Below, piece by piece: positions 35,496 through 47,739 of a stretch of DNA of 64,000 bases; the first letter of the stretch is position 1, and every line of letters starts with the position of its first letter. The notes below the pieces were generated by a model that was not told the DNA's origin, made no database searches, and saw only the letters and a list, made by a program, of their open reading frames with translations. The position numbers were made by a program, and so were the translations under genes. The stretch lies in NCBI GenBank assembly GCA_039881145.1, contig JAYKKI010000038.1, forward strand, positions 4,258,501 through 4,322,500, in the 5' to 3' direction. This DNA is from Druceiella hillmani (lineage: Eukaryota; Arthropoda; Insecta; Lepidoptera; Hepialidae).

Positions 35496-35665
35496 ACTAG
35501 CTGTGCCTACAATTTCACTTGTATGTAATAAGGAAAGAAAAAATTTGTTTTGTATATATATTGCTCCAGAGCATATTCTATTACGATACCAAATTTCATC
35601 AAAATCTGTCCAGTAGGTTTTACGTGATACCCGAACAAATAAACAGACAAAAATTCTAAAAAAAG
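35496..35665 (+). repeat. Dispersed-repeat fragment (ACTAGCTGTGCC ... CCAAATTTCATCAAAATC)
   Basis: The phrases ACTAGCTGTGCC and TACCAAATTTCATCAAAATC, followed by CCAGTAGGTTTTACGTGA and AACAAATAAACAGACA, are typical of a repeat common in many arthropod genomes. I do not know its superfamily with certainty. No coding part is present. Confidence 0.55.
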
Positions 35666-36009
35666 TTTTTATCGCTTCTATTATTATTCTGTACGCTGAA
35701 TGAATATTTTTTTAAATATTTTTAGTACAGAATTCACTCGGTTTCGATTTTATTATATGTGCAGATAGGTAAAATATTCTAAAATTGAATATGATAACGG
35801 AAATTTCGAATGTTACACCAAATTCACCAACGATCCCGAATCCCGATTTTTTAACTAATTAAATTTTCCATTTTACAGTATCAAGCAATTCAGACATTTT
35901 AATTTGTGTAAACAACATCAACGAATATGGAGCGCTTCTGCTAATAATAAATTACTTGGATATTTTAAAATTGTATACTTAATTTAAAATTAAGTTAGGT
36001 AAATAGTAT

Positions 36010-36080
36010 TTACGTATGAAAAGTAATATCCATTTGTTTCTTTTGCAATCCAGTGATATTTTTGTAGGTGGGAATAGCAC
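36010..36080 (-). pseudogene. THAP-like zinc-finger N-terminus (copy 1)
   Basis: The minus strand reads MPACAIPTYKN, then LQKKQMDITFH, like the start of a THAP domain (MPxCxxxxCxN ... ISFHxFP), but the second cysteine is tyrosine and a stop follows soon after. The DNA around it, 36060-36200, matches 40140-40290, so both are copies of one repeat. THAP domains occur in P-element-type and other transposases. Confidence 0.4.
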
Positions 36081-36550
36081 AAGCCGGCATTTCTCACACG
36101 GCCGTTCAGAGCTGTGGCTCAAATCGTACTGACAGCCGTGTTTTGATACTATGCATTTTATGCGTAGTTATTGTTGAAACATCGGCGCGTGTATTTTCGC
36201 CTTTCGGAGTACTCATTATTCTAAGCACACAACGTCATCGAGCTGCAATTTTCTCAACGAATCAAAATTAAATTCTGCAGCAAACTTATCCTTCGCGAAA
36301 AACTATTATCGTCAAATAATTGTTTCAGCTTTTCCACGAATCCTTCGACGATTTCATATTTTTTATGTGTACGTATGTGTACGTACGTTTTATGTGTACG
36401 TACAAACACCGGTCCATTGTCATAATCAACTTTCCTTTGGTTTTATCGTCTTCTGCAGCTCCAATCTTTCCCCTTTTCTAGCTTCACATCATGTATCATG
36501 CTTTCGAGAATTAGGAAATTCTCTGCCACGAAACATCGCTCAAAATAGTA

Positions 36551-36765
36551 GTCGTTAGCATGGTGTGTTGGGTTGATCACAAGGTATACGGCCTTTGACG
36601 ATGCGGTGCACCGTGGCGACCCGGGTTCGATTCCCGGCCGTTCGTCTAACGGGGCTGGACTGGTGTTGGGGTTGGTTGTAAGAGATTGCTCTCGGAGCAA
36701 CAAGTCTGCCATATCTATCAATTAGATACATTAAAGTAGATAAATAAATAAATAAAATAATTTTC
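36551..36765 (+). mobile_element. tRNA-derived SINE
   Basis: The head has a TAGCATGGTGTGTTGGGT box A-like stretch and a strong box B (GGGTTCGATTCCCG, about 36622-36635). A tRNA-unrelated body follows (GGGGCTGGACTGGTGTTGGG ...) and then a TAAATAAATAAATAAA tail. This is the layout of a Pol III-transcribed SINE. It is not a functional tRNA gene. Confidence 0.8.
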
Positions 36766-37329
36766 GCGTCCCTTTAGCTTGGTCACATTGACAAGATTGT
36801 TAGTAGACATGTAATGATTAGTCACTAAACTTGTACACTGTGAAAATACAACAATCCGCCACGGTACAGTTCAATCGCGTCTTGAAACAGTATTTAATGA
36901 AATGCTTTTTTAAAACAAAATAGTGATTTATAACCTAAAAAATAACGACTCTTTCAGTTCAAAATATAGACTGATTTTATTTTATCACAGAATGAAAGTA
37001 CACGCTAAAAACCATAAATTTCGCACTAAACTCACATTGTCGACATATTTACATAATTTGAAATTTACATTAGCATACGTTGCAGAGCATATTTTTAGGC
37101 TTATATTATATTGCAATCTATCACCAGATTGGGACCTTGAGCGATGAGTGTGTCGGTTGTCTCTCAGACAGGCCTATGTCGTATCCCAAATTTTATATTT
37201 ATGGCATTTATTACAGCACATCTTGAGGAATTCTACATTTTAATTGGCTTTTGGTTCAAGACGCTCGCTGATATTGTGGGACGCCCGCTGATATTGAGCA
37301 TAAGTTTGTCATTTAGTTTCCATTTTAAA

Positions 37330-37560
37330 CCATGAAGTCTATCTGTTAAGAAGGCTTTGACTGTCGCATATAAATAGAATGTCGTTTAAATCTTGTATAA
37401 TAATCCCTTATGCCACACGTGGTCAAAAGCCTGAGATATGTCCAAAAACGCGGCCGCATAGTACTATTTATCTTCGAAGCATTTTACCTTCTTGGCCAGT
37501 TTACTTCTTTACCTCGACTTAGCGAATTAGCCAACCTGCTAATGTTGGTTGTCTAATTCA
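37330..37560 (-). pseudogene. LINE (jockey-like) reverse transcriptase fragment
   Basis: The minus strand near 37470-37390 reads FWTYLRLLTTCGIRDYYTRF. One frame over, it gives FLDISQAFD-VWHKGLLY-type spacing, the motif A block of jockey-clade reverse transcriptases. Upstream residues (LANSLSRGKEVNWP) resemble the RT fingers of the same family. Frames shift repeatedly, and no endonuclease or poly(A) tail was found. Confidence 0.45.
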
Positions 37561-38104
37561 AAGAGAGAGTGATCGACGCCAGCAAACCAGAGACACAAGC
37601 TGTGGAAATTACTCTTAAATTTTTTATTTAAATTTCATTTAGCAATTTTAGCTGGAGGTTTTGTGAGATTACTTTTAAATGTATGTATTGCTTGTTTTTC
37701 ATTTTTATAGTCAACTCTATTTTTCAATTTTAGAAAAAATTAATACCGACGAAAAACAAAATCAGTTAGCAGATAGTTTCTGTGGCTTTCAACTTGAGTT
37801 TCTTGTCAACCTTTGTAAAATACAGGACAGGGAATATACCTCTAATTTTGAACTATTGAATTAGATTCATTAGCGTCTTTTTTCCGTTCTCAAAAATTAA
37901 GTTTTCTGCTATTCTCTCAACTGCAGTTTCAGCAACAATATCATTCTACGAGTTATGAAAAATAAAAATATAAATCTAATAGGATAGATTCATTAGAAAT
38001 GGCCATAGATTTTTTGAAGCGTGATAAAATAAAAAATAAGATTTTTATAATCAAACCTTTATTGCTCTTATAATTATTTACAACCAGTCGTTAAAAAATC
38101 AACG

Positions 38105-39890
38105 TAAATATAGTCTTTTATATTAAAAATATTCAATAAAAAATGTTTAAAAATACAGGGCCATCTTACCCGGCATTTCAGAGTAAGTTGGCCTTACGTG
38201 TCAGGTGATTTTTTGTGTTTCTCCTTGTCTTTTCCAGTTATTGATGCTTGTTCGATATTTTTCTTATTCTGTCCACATTTCGAGCACATGCTTTTATATT
38301 CAGTACAATTTTCATGTTACAAATTAAACCTTGAAGCCAGTAATTTATAAGACGGGTTTCATAATAATTTTCACCGCATCCAGCGTAGTTATTTGCTTCT
38401 TTTGTTATGTTTTCATCATGCGAAGTATCACATAACATTGATTCCTCTTCCTAATAACTACTTACATAGTCCTGTCTGAGAGCTTTTCCCTTTCTTACTG
38501 TGACGGTTTATTAGTTATTTTCTCGTTGACTTGTGTTATGTGTAATTATTCTTGTTTAACTCTACGGTTATTTTCTTTTGTATTTTTTCTTCTTTGCTTT
38601 TTCTTATTGTTACATGTTCATTGTAAGTCAAAAGCTTATCAATTTGCTTGCTACGCTTACGAGATTCTATTAGTTTTTTGCGGAATAGGGTATATTTCTT
38701 TTAGGATTGGAGAAGGTATCCAATTATAACTGTCACTGTTTTTTTCAGCGGATGTTCCTAATGTTGGTCCAATGTCAATATTTTCTGGATTTTGTTCTAG
38801 GTGGATTTAGATGAGAATTGGGCATAAAATCAAAGAAGGCATAATCCGATAGGATTAGATGAAACGACGCCACTTGCCTTGAATCCAGAAATAGAGGTTT
38901 CTGCTGAAGCCGCTTTACCCAGGTCTTATCCAGTAATCCAAATGTTAGTCTAGTGATTTGGTGTATTAAATTTTGGTCTTTTCCCTAGTCGCTATTGTTT
39001 ATAAAACGATATTTGAGAGATTTCAATACTGCCCGATCAAGGGATTGTAAGTAATGAAAACTATGAAAAGCATGTTTTGATTAGCGTATTCAAGCATTTA
39101 TATCAAACTACAATAAGTGGAATGTCCGTCAACTAACAATAAAACTTTTTTTTTCCTGGTCGCTTCCTATGCATAAAATGAGTTTTGAGCCGTTATAAAA
39201 ATATCGCTGTAGTAATGTAAGGAGATTTTTTTGGACATAAACACGTGAGAACCAGAAGGCATGTTATCATTAAATCCGAAATTTTTATTCTTGGCCTTCA
39301 TTATACATGCAGGCGGCAAAAAAGTACTTTCGGCCTTGCAACACGCTATGATGGCAATGGTTTCACCCTTTTCCATAGAAGTAGGTTGTGGCTACTGGTT
39401 TGGATCCTCTTACGGAAAGCACATGTCTAAAACGTATGTTTAACTTTAGGCCTGATTCATCCATATTGAACAGGCGATTTGGTTTACTATTAGATTTTCT
39501 ATCAAAATACTTTCTAACAAATTGAAATAAGCGTTTAAATCCACTCTATTCATTCCTTCAGATTGGGCATTGACACTCCTTTAGACGTTCTCAAAACAAT
39601 ATTCGGATTTCTTCGCAAAAACATTTGCGACAAATCTTAGCCCTGCATTTCCTCAGATTTATTAAATTTTGTATTTTCTGCTTAACTGTTCAACAAGGTA
39701 GTAGGCACTGATTCTCACATCCTTTATCGTTAATGGAAAATCACTATCTTGCATCATTTTAACGTGCCTGGTAATTTTTTTTTATTTTCGTCCCTAAACA
39801 TAGTTGTTGGTCTCATTAATTGTTTCCTATGATTATTAGTATATGTCTTCTCTCAAGCATTAAGCTTATAGCAGCTTTTTGGTACCTGTT
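38105..39890 (-). pseudogene. pogo/Tigger-like transposon relic (copy A)
   Basis: The minus-strand parts are in order. A CENP-B-like N-terminal region (AGLRFVANVFAKKSEYCFEN, about 39660-39590) comes first. The first catalytic block is FNMDESGL (about 39472-39449). Frame 39376-39167 reads GETIAIIACCKAESTFLPP and MPSGSHVFMS, hallmarks of the DDE_1 endonuclease. The second catalytic block is LLLVDGHSTY (about 39130). The C-terminal Cys/His region is at 38440-38230. Stops and shifts are numerous. Its C-terminal part is repeated at 32640-33190. Confidence 0.75.
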
Positions 39891-40079
39891 TGGCATCTAT
39901 AACAAAAATACACCAGGATAATATTTCATGACAGGATACATTATTTCGCTACATTTTGTTTCTGAGAGACTTTGTATGGATAATGGAACACATTTTTCGA
40001 GCCAAGATTTATTATACACACTATTATTTATACGATTCTGGCTTGGAATTCATTTATTTCAACACGAAAATTTGCATTT

Positions 40080-40175
40080 ATTCACTTGTATTTGTAGCTG
40101 ATTATTTTTGGCAATGAGTTTTCTGCAGTCCAGTGATTTTTGCAGGTGGAAATAGCACAAACCGGCATTTTAAAC
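40080..40175 (-). pseudogene. THAP-like zinc-finger N-terminus (copy 2)
   Basis: The minus strand reads MPVCAISTCKNHW, the classic THAP start with both zinc-binding cysteines, and stops after about 28 residues (TGA at 40082-40084). The rest of the C2CH motif was not found. It lies just upstream, on the same strand, of the pogo-like relic at 38105-39890, so it could be a neighbour or the N-terminus of the same element. Confidence 0.45.
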
Positions 40176-40262
40176 AATGTTGTCACGTAGAAAGCACACG
40201 ACCATTCATAGTTATGTCTTAGATTGCACTGACAGCTGCGTTTTGATACTATGTCTTTTATG

Positions 40263-40306
40263 CGTAGTTTTTGTGAACACACCGGCGTGTGTTCACAAAA
40301 ACTACG
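40263..40306. repeat. Perfect 20-bp hairpin, 4-nt loop
   Basis: Arms 40263-40282 and 40287-40306 are exact reverse complements around CGGC. The paralogous DNA at 36162-36205 has only a rudimentary version, so the perfect hairpin is specific to this copy. Confidence 0.95.
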
Positions 40307-41408
40307 AACACACACCGTTCCTTTTAACGCGAGCTTTCCTTTGATTTGCGTTTTACATAATTCCAAGTATATATTTGATTCATATGAGACATTTTTAATT
40401 TGTTTGAAACTTTAAATTTAGGCCCGATTTTACTTATATTTCGGATATTTATATTGTCTCACTTTGGGTCCTAGTAGTGCCCCGTAAACCCTTTACAATG
40501 ATATCCTAACTAAATGCGATTTCAGGGTTTCATTAATTGATAACTTTTCACAATACTAATTCGCAACAATCACGTGCATGCAACTACACTAATCCGATGA
40601 CGTCACAGGCAAAACAAATACTGCACTACAAATACACATAGACAAGTTCTATCCGATGAGGTCTCAATTATATTTATTCGTTAATAGTGTCTTAGTTATT
40701 AGCCATTCAAATCTGATGGTATTTTTAAAACAAAAGAAAGTTCGATCGATTTTCACTGTACTTAAGGAGCGAATAGACGTTTTCAGGTCAAAACAGTGTT
40801 GGTAAAATCTGACTAGAAGATTATGTGAAAACTCTAGCGATAATCCCGGATCTTATCATTTTTTTAAATGTGCACCATTTTTTTACGCCTGAAAAAAATA
40901 TCGTATATAATATGTTGCAATGGGTTTACGTTGTGAATAATTAATATTTATAAATAGTTTAATAGAAATACTACGTTAACATTTAAGCGTACATTAAATA
41001 TATATAAGTGCCGAAATGTATACGGAATCCTCGTGGATCGATTATATTCGTGTTTGATAAGTTTATCGATATGTTCATCTTCACTTAAGATGATTTCAGA
41101 TAAAGCTTTGATAATGATAAAAAAATCAAATTTAATTACCAATATTGTATTGAGTCTATTAGATCAGTTTTTTTTTCAAACGAGCTTTGATTCATAAGTA
41201 AATTTTGACAATATATCCCTACGCTTAATACTGTTCCCAAAACCGTAGCAAAACTCTTGCAATAATTCGTAAAATATCTACTTCTACACTAAATTTATAT
41301 TTGTACACAACCTAGAACAGCATTGCTGCTTATTAAATCTCAGTTATGACAGGTACAATGTACCTACATAGGTTACATTTGGTTAGACATCTTTACGCAC
41401 TCTTAAAC

Positions 41409-41625
41409 TCATTTATATAAACCATTCATTACACTTGCACTATAGTATACTTGACCTACGTATTTTTTTAAGTCAAGGTTATTTTCTGTAAATAATATTA
41501 TTACCTGATCGATAAAATCTGCAGCACCATGTTTTAGATCCGCGTAGAAACCTGGAAATTCTTCTTTCACCTCCACGTCAATTGTTTGTGTACAGGTTAT
41601 TATGTACATCTTACTACAATATACA
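41409..41625 (-). pseudogene. hAT-type (DUF4371-like) transposase fragment
   Basis: The minus frame reads EEFPGFYADLKHGAADFIDQ, ENNLDLKKYVGQ, then SASVMNGLYK. This matches the conserved NxDLKKCRGQGYDGAxxMSGxY block of hAT-related transposases, with the key GYDGA degraded to VYYSA. No more of the protein was recognised on either side. Confidence 0.6.
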
Positions 41626-41781
41626 GATGGGCCACCTTCGAAATATCCTGGGCATTATTCATAATAAGCACAAAAAATGGCAACACTCTAATTTTCTCAA
41701 GCATCCTGTTTTCAAGTTTACTGTGTGAACATTAAATCATTTTATTCTGCATTGTTGAGCTCGTTCTTAGTGAAATTGAAA

Positions 41782-41856
41782 TATGAATGAATGAATTACT
41801 AAGTTATATGTGTATAAAATATACTTACTTATAATGTAGTAATTCATTCATTCATA
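41782..41856. repeat. Perfect 19-bp hairpin with structured 37-nt loop
   Basis: Arms 41782-41800 and 41838-41856 are exact complements. The loop can pair further (AAGT/ACTT and ATAT/ATAT steps). Confidence 0.92.
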
Positions 41857-43840
41857 ATACGTATAATAAATTATTAGGGAATATCAAAAACTTAACAGAA
41901 GATGTAATCATATAAAATTGCTAGAGTTGCACAATTGACAGGAAATTGCCTTGGAACCCTTCTTAATTTTATTTATATTTGGAATTAAATTTTCTCAGTA
42001 TTCCCTTAAAGCAAAGTGAGTATGATATCAAATAATTTTTGAAAAACCAAGCGCCAAAATAACGCTTCTTTTAAATTTCATTTCCAAAATTGTCGTCCAT
42101 AATATTAGTTTTTGACAAATACGATTCCAGTTTTGAAAACCCTCATAAATGGCTGCAGTTTCGAAAACCATGCCCATGCCGAATTTCTTTACTTACCAAA
42201 AAGAACAGTTTGGTTAATAGTAAACAACATCTAATATTTTTTACCACGACAGACGCAGAAACCTAATACAATTATGTAAATTATTTGTTGCCCTATTTGC
42301 GATCTTTCAGAAAAGGCCGTGAAGGCTGCAATGGTGCTATTTTGTGTTTTCTTGATCACTTAATGTCTAGTTAACATAGTTTCCTAAGTCACTGGCAGCT
42401 TCAAGTTTTGGGATTTAGGAAGTTTCTGCATCACAATCTCAGAGTCATCGGTATTCTGTCAAGATTGGTACTGTGATGATAGTGTCATGGTGGAGCTGGC
42501 CGTCGTCGACGGAATATATTACTGAATCAACGTTACTTCGATCGTATTGTCAACTACCTATCTGAAACGTCTAGCTGGGATTGAAACTGATACCTAATAA
42601 CTTTGACCAAAACTGTAGGTTTAAACAAAATAATGCGAAGTTTCTCTAACTTTTGTCTAATATTTTTTCATTCCCTATTTTTATTTTCGCTTAATAGAAC
42701 AATTAAATTATTTTTAGGTTCATGATTTTATCGTTAAGTATAATTCGAACTTTTTAATCCACTACACGAAATGAAGGAAAACTCTAATTATCAAATTAAC
42801 TAGAATATTTTTTTATTTTGTGCCTATCGATTGTTCATTTAGCTTATTTATCGATGCCAGCCAGCATACCATGCGTTGATGGAAGAAAAGAGGGCAGGCC
42901 TTATCGAGGAGATTGGTTAAGGAGGACACGGGGAAGAAATGGGCTGAAGAGACATGGATAGAATGGAGTTGCGGACGAGGAGAGGATATGGAAGGTTAAT
43001 CAGGAGGTATCGAGGATGGATTATTTTTATTACTTTGTACCAAAAGTGGCTAAATAGTTTTAATGAAAGCAATGGTAACATTTTCAAATAAGAAATATTT
43101 TCTCTACGGAAATTCCTATAAGAAATTGACTTAAAGTTGAATCAGATTGGAACTAAGTCATATTTCATTTATTTCTCTAACAGATTGTACATAGGGAACG
43201 GTCAGGTTATAATCAAATAAAAAATTCAATTTGTTATCGACAAGCTTGATTGCAACAATGCCTAAATATATCTATGAAATATTGAGAGAGTCTCATTAAA
43301 ATTTTGCTTTGTTCCTTTGACTGTTTATAGTGTTCGTGGTTTTTATATTAACAGTGCAGGTAGAATTCCCCCTAAACAGAAAGAAACATGTTATTTCATA
43401 TTACCTACTCTGGCTACATAATAATTAATCACCACATTATCGACCGTAATTTGACCACACGATTACATTATGAGACCACACGATTACCTTGAGCCAAAGC
43501 GGATAACCAGTCTTCTGACCACATTTAAGATTTCTTCGACGTTATGTAACACACAGCTTCCTAATCAATAACAGTATTATCGTAAGGTCGCTTAGCGGCC
43601 GTAATCACGTTTGTACACGGGGAATACCGCTTTACGTTCGTAAACATATGGATATCGTTGCTTTATTTACATCGCGCGATGTTCCAATTTGTTTTCTATT
43701 TTTCCCTGATGGTAGAAGAAACAATTAACGAGTGAATGACATATCACGCCAACTTAAATAAATTGCATTTATAACGCTTAGATTAAATTTACGTATTAAT
43801 ACTATAAATGCGAAAGAGAGTTTATGTGCCACTGTCTTCT

Positions 43841-43884
43841 GCTTTAAAGACATAATAAACAAATGTTTATTGTGTCTTTAAAGC
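43841..43884. repeat. 21-bp hairpin, 2-nt loop
   Basis: Arms 43841-43861 and 43864-43884 pair at 20 of 21 positions. The loop is too short for an RNA hairpin without fraying; it is essentially a DNA palindrome. Confidence 0.93.
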
Positions 43885-45588
43885 TAAAATTAGGGACATG
43901 ATATATATGATGACATCATACATTAATAAGATATCAGATTATTTTTATATGGAATCTCCCTTGAGTAGGACATCAAATAAAAGCATTCACGAGTGAAATA
44001 AAAAAAATATATGTTATCCAACTATGAATGAAAGTGAAATTTATTATTATGTATTTTAAAACGAAACGTCAATGCAAAGGGTCACACTGCTAAATAAATA
44101 ATGAATTAAAGGTGTATTTACTAAATAATTCTTTAGCAAATTTTACGACACACATAATTGCTGCAAATGAATAAACGAATACTTTACCATAAAGTTCTAC
44201 ATTTCAACAAGGAACAAACACCTACGGAATATCACACTATGTCATAAAACAATCTTTATACGGAGAAATAAGAAAACTAGTTGAAAAATAGATGGACATT
44301 ATTGATTAACGTTACCTGTGTTTAAGTCAAATGCGTTTGATTTTTTTTATTTTGTTGACCTTGACTTTCGATGCTAATATGCAGAACTTCAACTTTAAAA
44401 TTCGTAGATTTTGCTAAAAAAATTAAGTCAAAATTTTGAATAATTTTTTTTTTAATACTTGACCAATTCTTATGATATTTACAGGGGATATAGATATAGA
44501 TACATAAGAAGAATTATCGGGAAAAATAAAAAAAATTCCACATTTCTTATTTGTTTTTCATCTTACTCTCTAACTTTTATTTTTTTACGAAATGTATTTT
44601 GTACAGTTTAGTAAAAACAAATTCTATAGGTAAAACTTAACTATTCAAGAATTTAATTCGCACTCTCTACGGATAGGATATTGTCGTCTTTTAAAATCAA
44701 TTTGACGTCTGCTTTAGCAATTTTTCATTTGAAGCTTGATTTAAGAAATATTGAGTGGTAAATTTGTTATAAAACTTATCATTCGATTGTTTCAAGGCAC
44801 GGGTACCATGTTCTTAGGAGTTATGATATATTAAATATGGGAAGAAATCGCACTTGATTTATAAGTGTAGAAGCGACAAATATTGTCAATGTTGTTTATT
44901 TTGAAGGTTTTTATGATATATTATACGATTTTCGATAAACAGAATAAGGCTCCGTGGACGTTGTAAAATAGAACATGCATTGACGAGCAAGTATCAAATC
45001 TCACCTATGACGAAATAAAAAGGTCCTATAAAAATAAAACTGTAAAAGTAATAATATTGTCAAATATTTTTTCCGAGCGGCAAGAGGTTGATCTTATTGA
45101 ACTCCATTCTCTTCAGACGGCTATTACAAATTGATTTTAAACTATGTGCAGAACATGTGACCGAAAACCATAACTATTAACAGACGTCAAATACATCGTT
45201 AAAGCCAATAAAGTTCTAAACAAGATATAGAGAATATGCTGAGGGTGTGGATTCCGGATAACTGTTGTAGAAATTAGTCTGTACATTCCAATTTTATTCA
45301 ATGGTAGAACAATAGCTCATTCTATAGAATCATAGGGCGTTTTAATTTAGAATTCCGTTATTACTGGAAACTGGCAATATAATGAAAGAGCTAGAAAATT
45401 TACTAACGAAATAGAAAATAATATAAATTATACCTATGTATCTTCCAGGTAATAAAAAGAACTTTATAAAATAGAAACAATTGACAAAGAGTAAGAATAA
45501 TGAGATTGAGGATGTGCTGGAAATTCACTAATTTTATAATTTCCAGGTACTTAATGAAGCTGAGTGATGAAAGTTAATTTAACCAATA

Positions 45589-45596
<8 letters not shown>

Positions 45597-45657
<61 letters not shown>

Positions 45658-45659
45658 AT

Positions 45660-45720
<61 letters not shown>
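45597..45720. repeat. (TA)n microsatellite
   Basis: About 124 bp of TA repeats with one GTATGTATA interruption and one TAAATA interruption. Confidence 0.97.
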
Positions 45721-45725
<5 letters not shown>

Positions 45726-47310
45726 AACATAAAACTCTTTAAAAATGTAAAAGGAAATAATAAGAAGTACCGTAAATAAATATAATGTGTTTACAAAGTA
45801 ATTACAATAAAGAAAATAGCTAGATAATCGAGTAGGCTATACCAGGATACGCCCAGCTATTCGGAGACAACGAAGTAGTAGTGTATGATGGACCGCATTC
45901 TGGATCCATTTTTTATCTTTACCTACAAATTAATCTTAATAGTCCTGCAGCATAACCGGGGAATTCTGCTCGAAGAGATTGCACTGAGCACTATAAGTGT
46001 TATGTGTTTCTCAAACGGCAGTGAGTCACTTTCTCTTTGGTCTGAGCCAAAACATTGTCGTACTAGGAAAGTCAGCGGATCGGTCGAAGTGGTTCGATAT
46101 CATTGCCGTCTAAATCTTAATATCTTAAGGGGGGAAGACGGGCGAGGGGATTGTGCGTTCAAATAATAATATCGTTTATTATACATTTCTTGATTATGAG
46201 ACAGAAATGCGTGATAAGTATTGTTCGCATAAAATTACACAAACTGCTTAACAGAATAAAATCTTTGGAAGTAAATGGATACCAAATATAATGCTTATTT
46301 TGGAGGAGTGCCTATTCATTAAAGCGTTACTGTCGAGTACTTTAAATATTTTAGTACTATTTTTTAAAATAAGAAATGCAATTCATCATCAAACAACGTA
46401 AAAGAAGAGAGACTAATGGCCAATAAATTATGACAGATCCAAACGTATATACATATGTAATCGCGAGTTGTTACTATCATATTTATACTTGTAAATGGCG
46501 CGCGGCGGAATGCGCGGCAGATTGAACGTGTACTGCATAGGCGTCGCCACTTTTCGGTAGGTATGCGCTAAAATTGTCGCTGAATCGATTAATAGAATCA
46601 TAATGGATCGTAATGATCCGATTCGATCTGTGGATCGGATTGTATGCTTTTGAATCAATCTTCAAAAGATCGATTCAAAAATCGCGTTTCTTACTAATAA
46701 ATTTATAAATAATACACACCACCCGTTCTTTAAATCAATTTAATGCGTAACTAAAAAAATTAAGTACAAAAAATACATTTGTTTCCAGACATAGTCTTCT
46801 ATTTTTAGGCTTTTCAAAAAAAAACAACCTTGAAAGTCGTTCTGGGTCTAATTAATTTCGACTTTCACACAAAGTTAAGTTTGCTGATGAGAAGAGACGC
46901 TCGAATGTTGCTACAGTCTACAGTTCTCGTTTTAAACACTATAATATCTTCACCTTTACGGTACGGATGTTACTACAATGGAAAAATAACTCAACGACCA
47001 AGCAAATTTTCTCGTGGACCCGTACGTGGTTGTATAGTTTTACCGATGATAATGGTAATAATGGTTCGGAAAGATAATGTTTAAAAATATAATCTAATGC
47101 GTCTTATGATCTAGTATTACTTGATGATTTGGCTACTAAATTATTGTAAAATTTCCATAGGCCATCACACTCTTTGATAGCTGTCTCGTTTACGTTTTAA
47201 TTTCAAGTCTTTGAATTTAAACTCTCTTCATTCCAAAGTTTTACCATATTTAATAGATATTTTTTGAGTCGAGGGTCTAATACTGTACTGATAACCAAAA
47301 TATTTACTTT
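45721..47310. other. Spacer with a G+C-richer patch and a repeat shared with 59.2 kb
   Basis: 46570-46690 (AATCGATT, GATCCGATT, TTGTATGCTTTTGAATC) resembles 59230-59350 and is probably a diverged dispersed repeat. The frames at 45885 and 46830 match no known family. Confidence 0.35.
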
Positions 47311-47739
47311 TCTATGTTTCGGAAGCTTTTTTTAAAGTCTGATGATATTTCTGCTTTAAAGTCTGACCCTATATTACTGGTTTCATTGGTTTGTGTAGCC
47401 TTAACTACCTTAGTCGTACAAAAAAATCAAAGATATTACAATGCTACTTCTGACGTAGTTATGAACAAGAATTTCTTTGGTTACATTATTGATAAGGCGT
47501 AATATCTTTATTAGTTCTTTGATTATAGTAATTTCAATTGCTGTAAGCATAGATGGGTTTTTAGGATCTTGAAATAAGACCGAAGCTACTTAACAAATCG
47601 TTCTAATATGTGGAACGTTGAATTTCAACGTGTTATTACGTCTTTAATTAATGTTTTTGCCAAGAGACGACTGTTTTCTTGGAGGTTATACAGCTCGTCA
47701 CTTGCATGCACTCACTGCTTGAAGAAGGTAATGCTTCGT

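Larger units (their letters stand above)
41626..45590. other. AT-rich sequence with no assignable gene
   Basis: It contains hairpins at 41782-41856 and 43841-43884 and a purine-rich block (42880-43015) of unknown origin, where GGAGGA-like runs stand out from the AT-rich surroundings. No convincing exon or transposon protein was seen. Confidence 0.35.

Noticed and set aside
36590..36640. tRNA gene
   Set aside because: Box B is strong but the rest does not fold as a tRNA, and a SINE body and tail follow.
42880..43015. Purine-rich block as a gene fragment
   Set aside because: All three frames are short or interrupted and match nothing I know; kept only as a compositional note.
45885..46166. 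93-codon plus-strand frame
   Set aside because: No family resemblance; composition follows a G+C-richer patch.
47314..47502. Plus-strand frame near the hAT relic
   Set aside because: It is not in the orientation of the transposase and shows no similarity to hAT ends.
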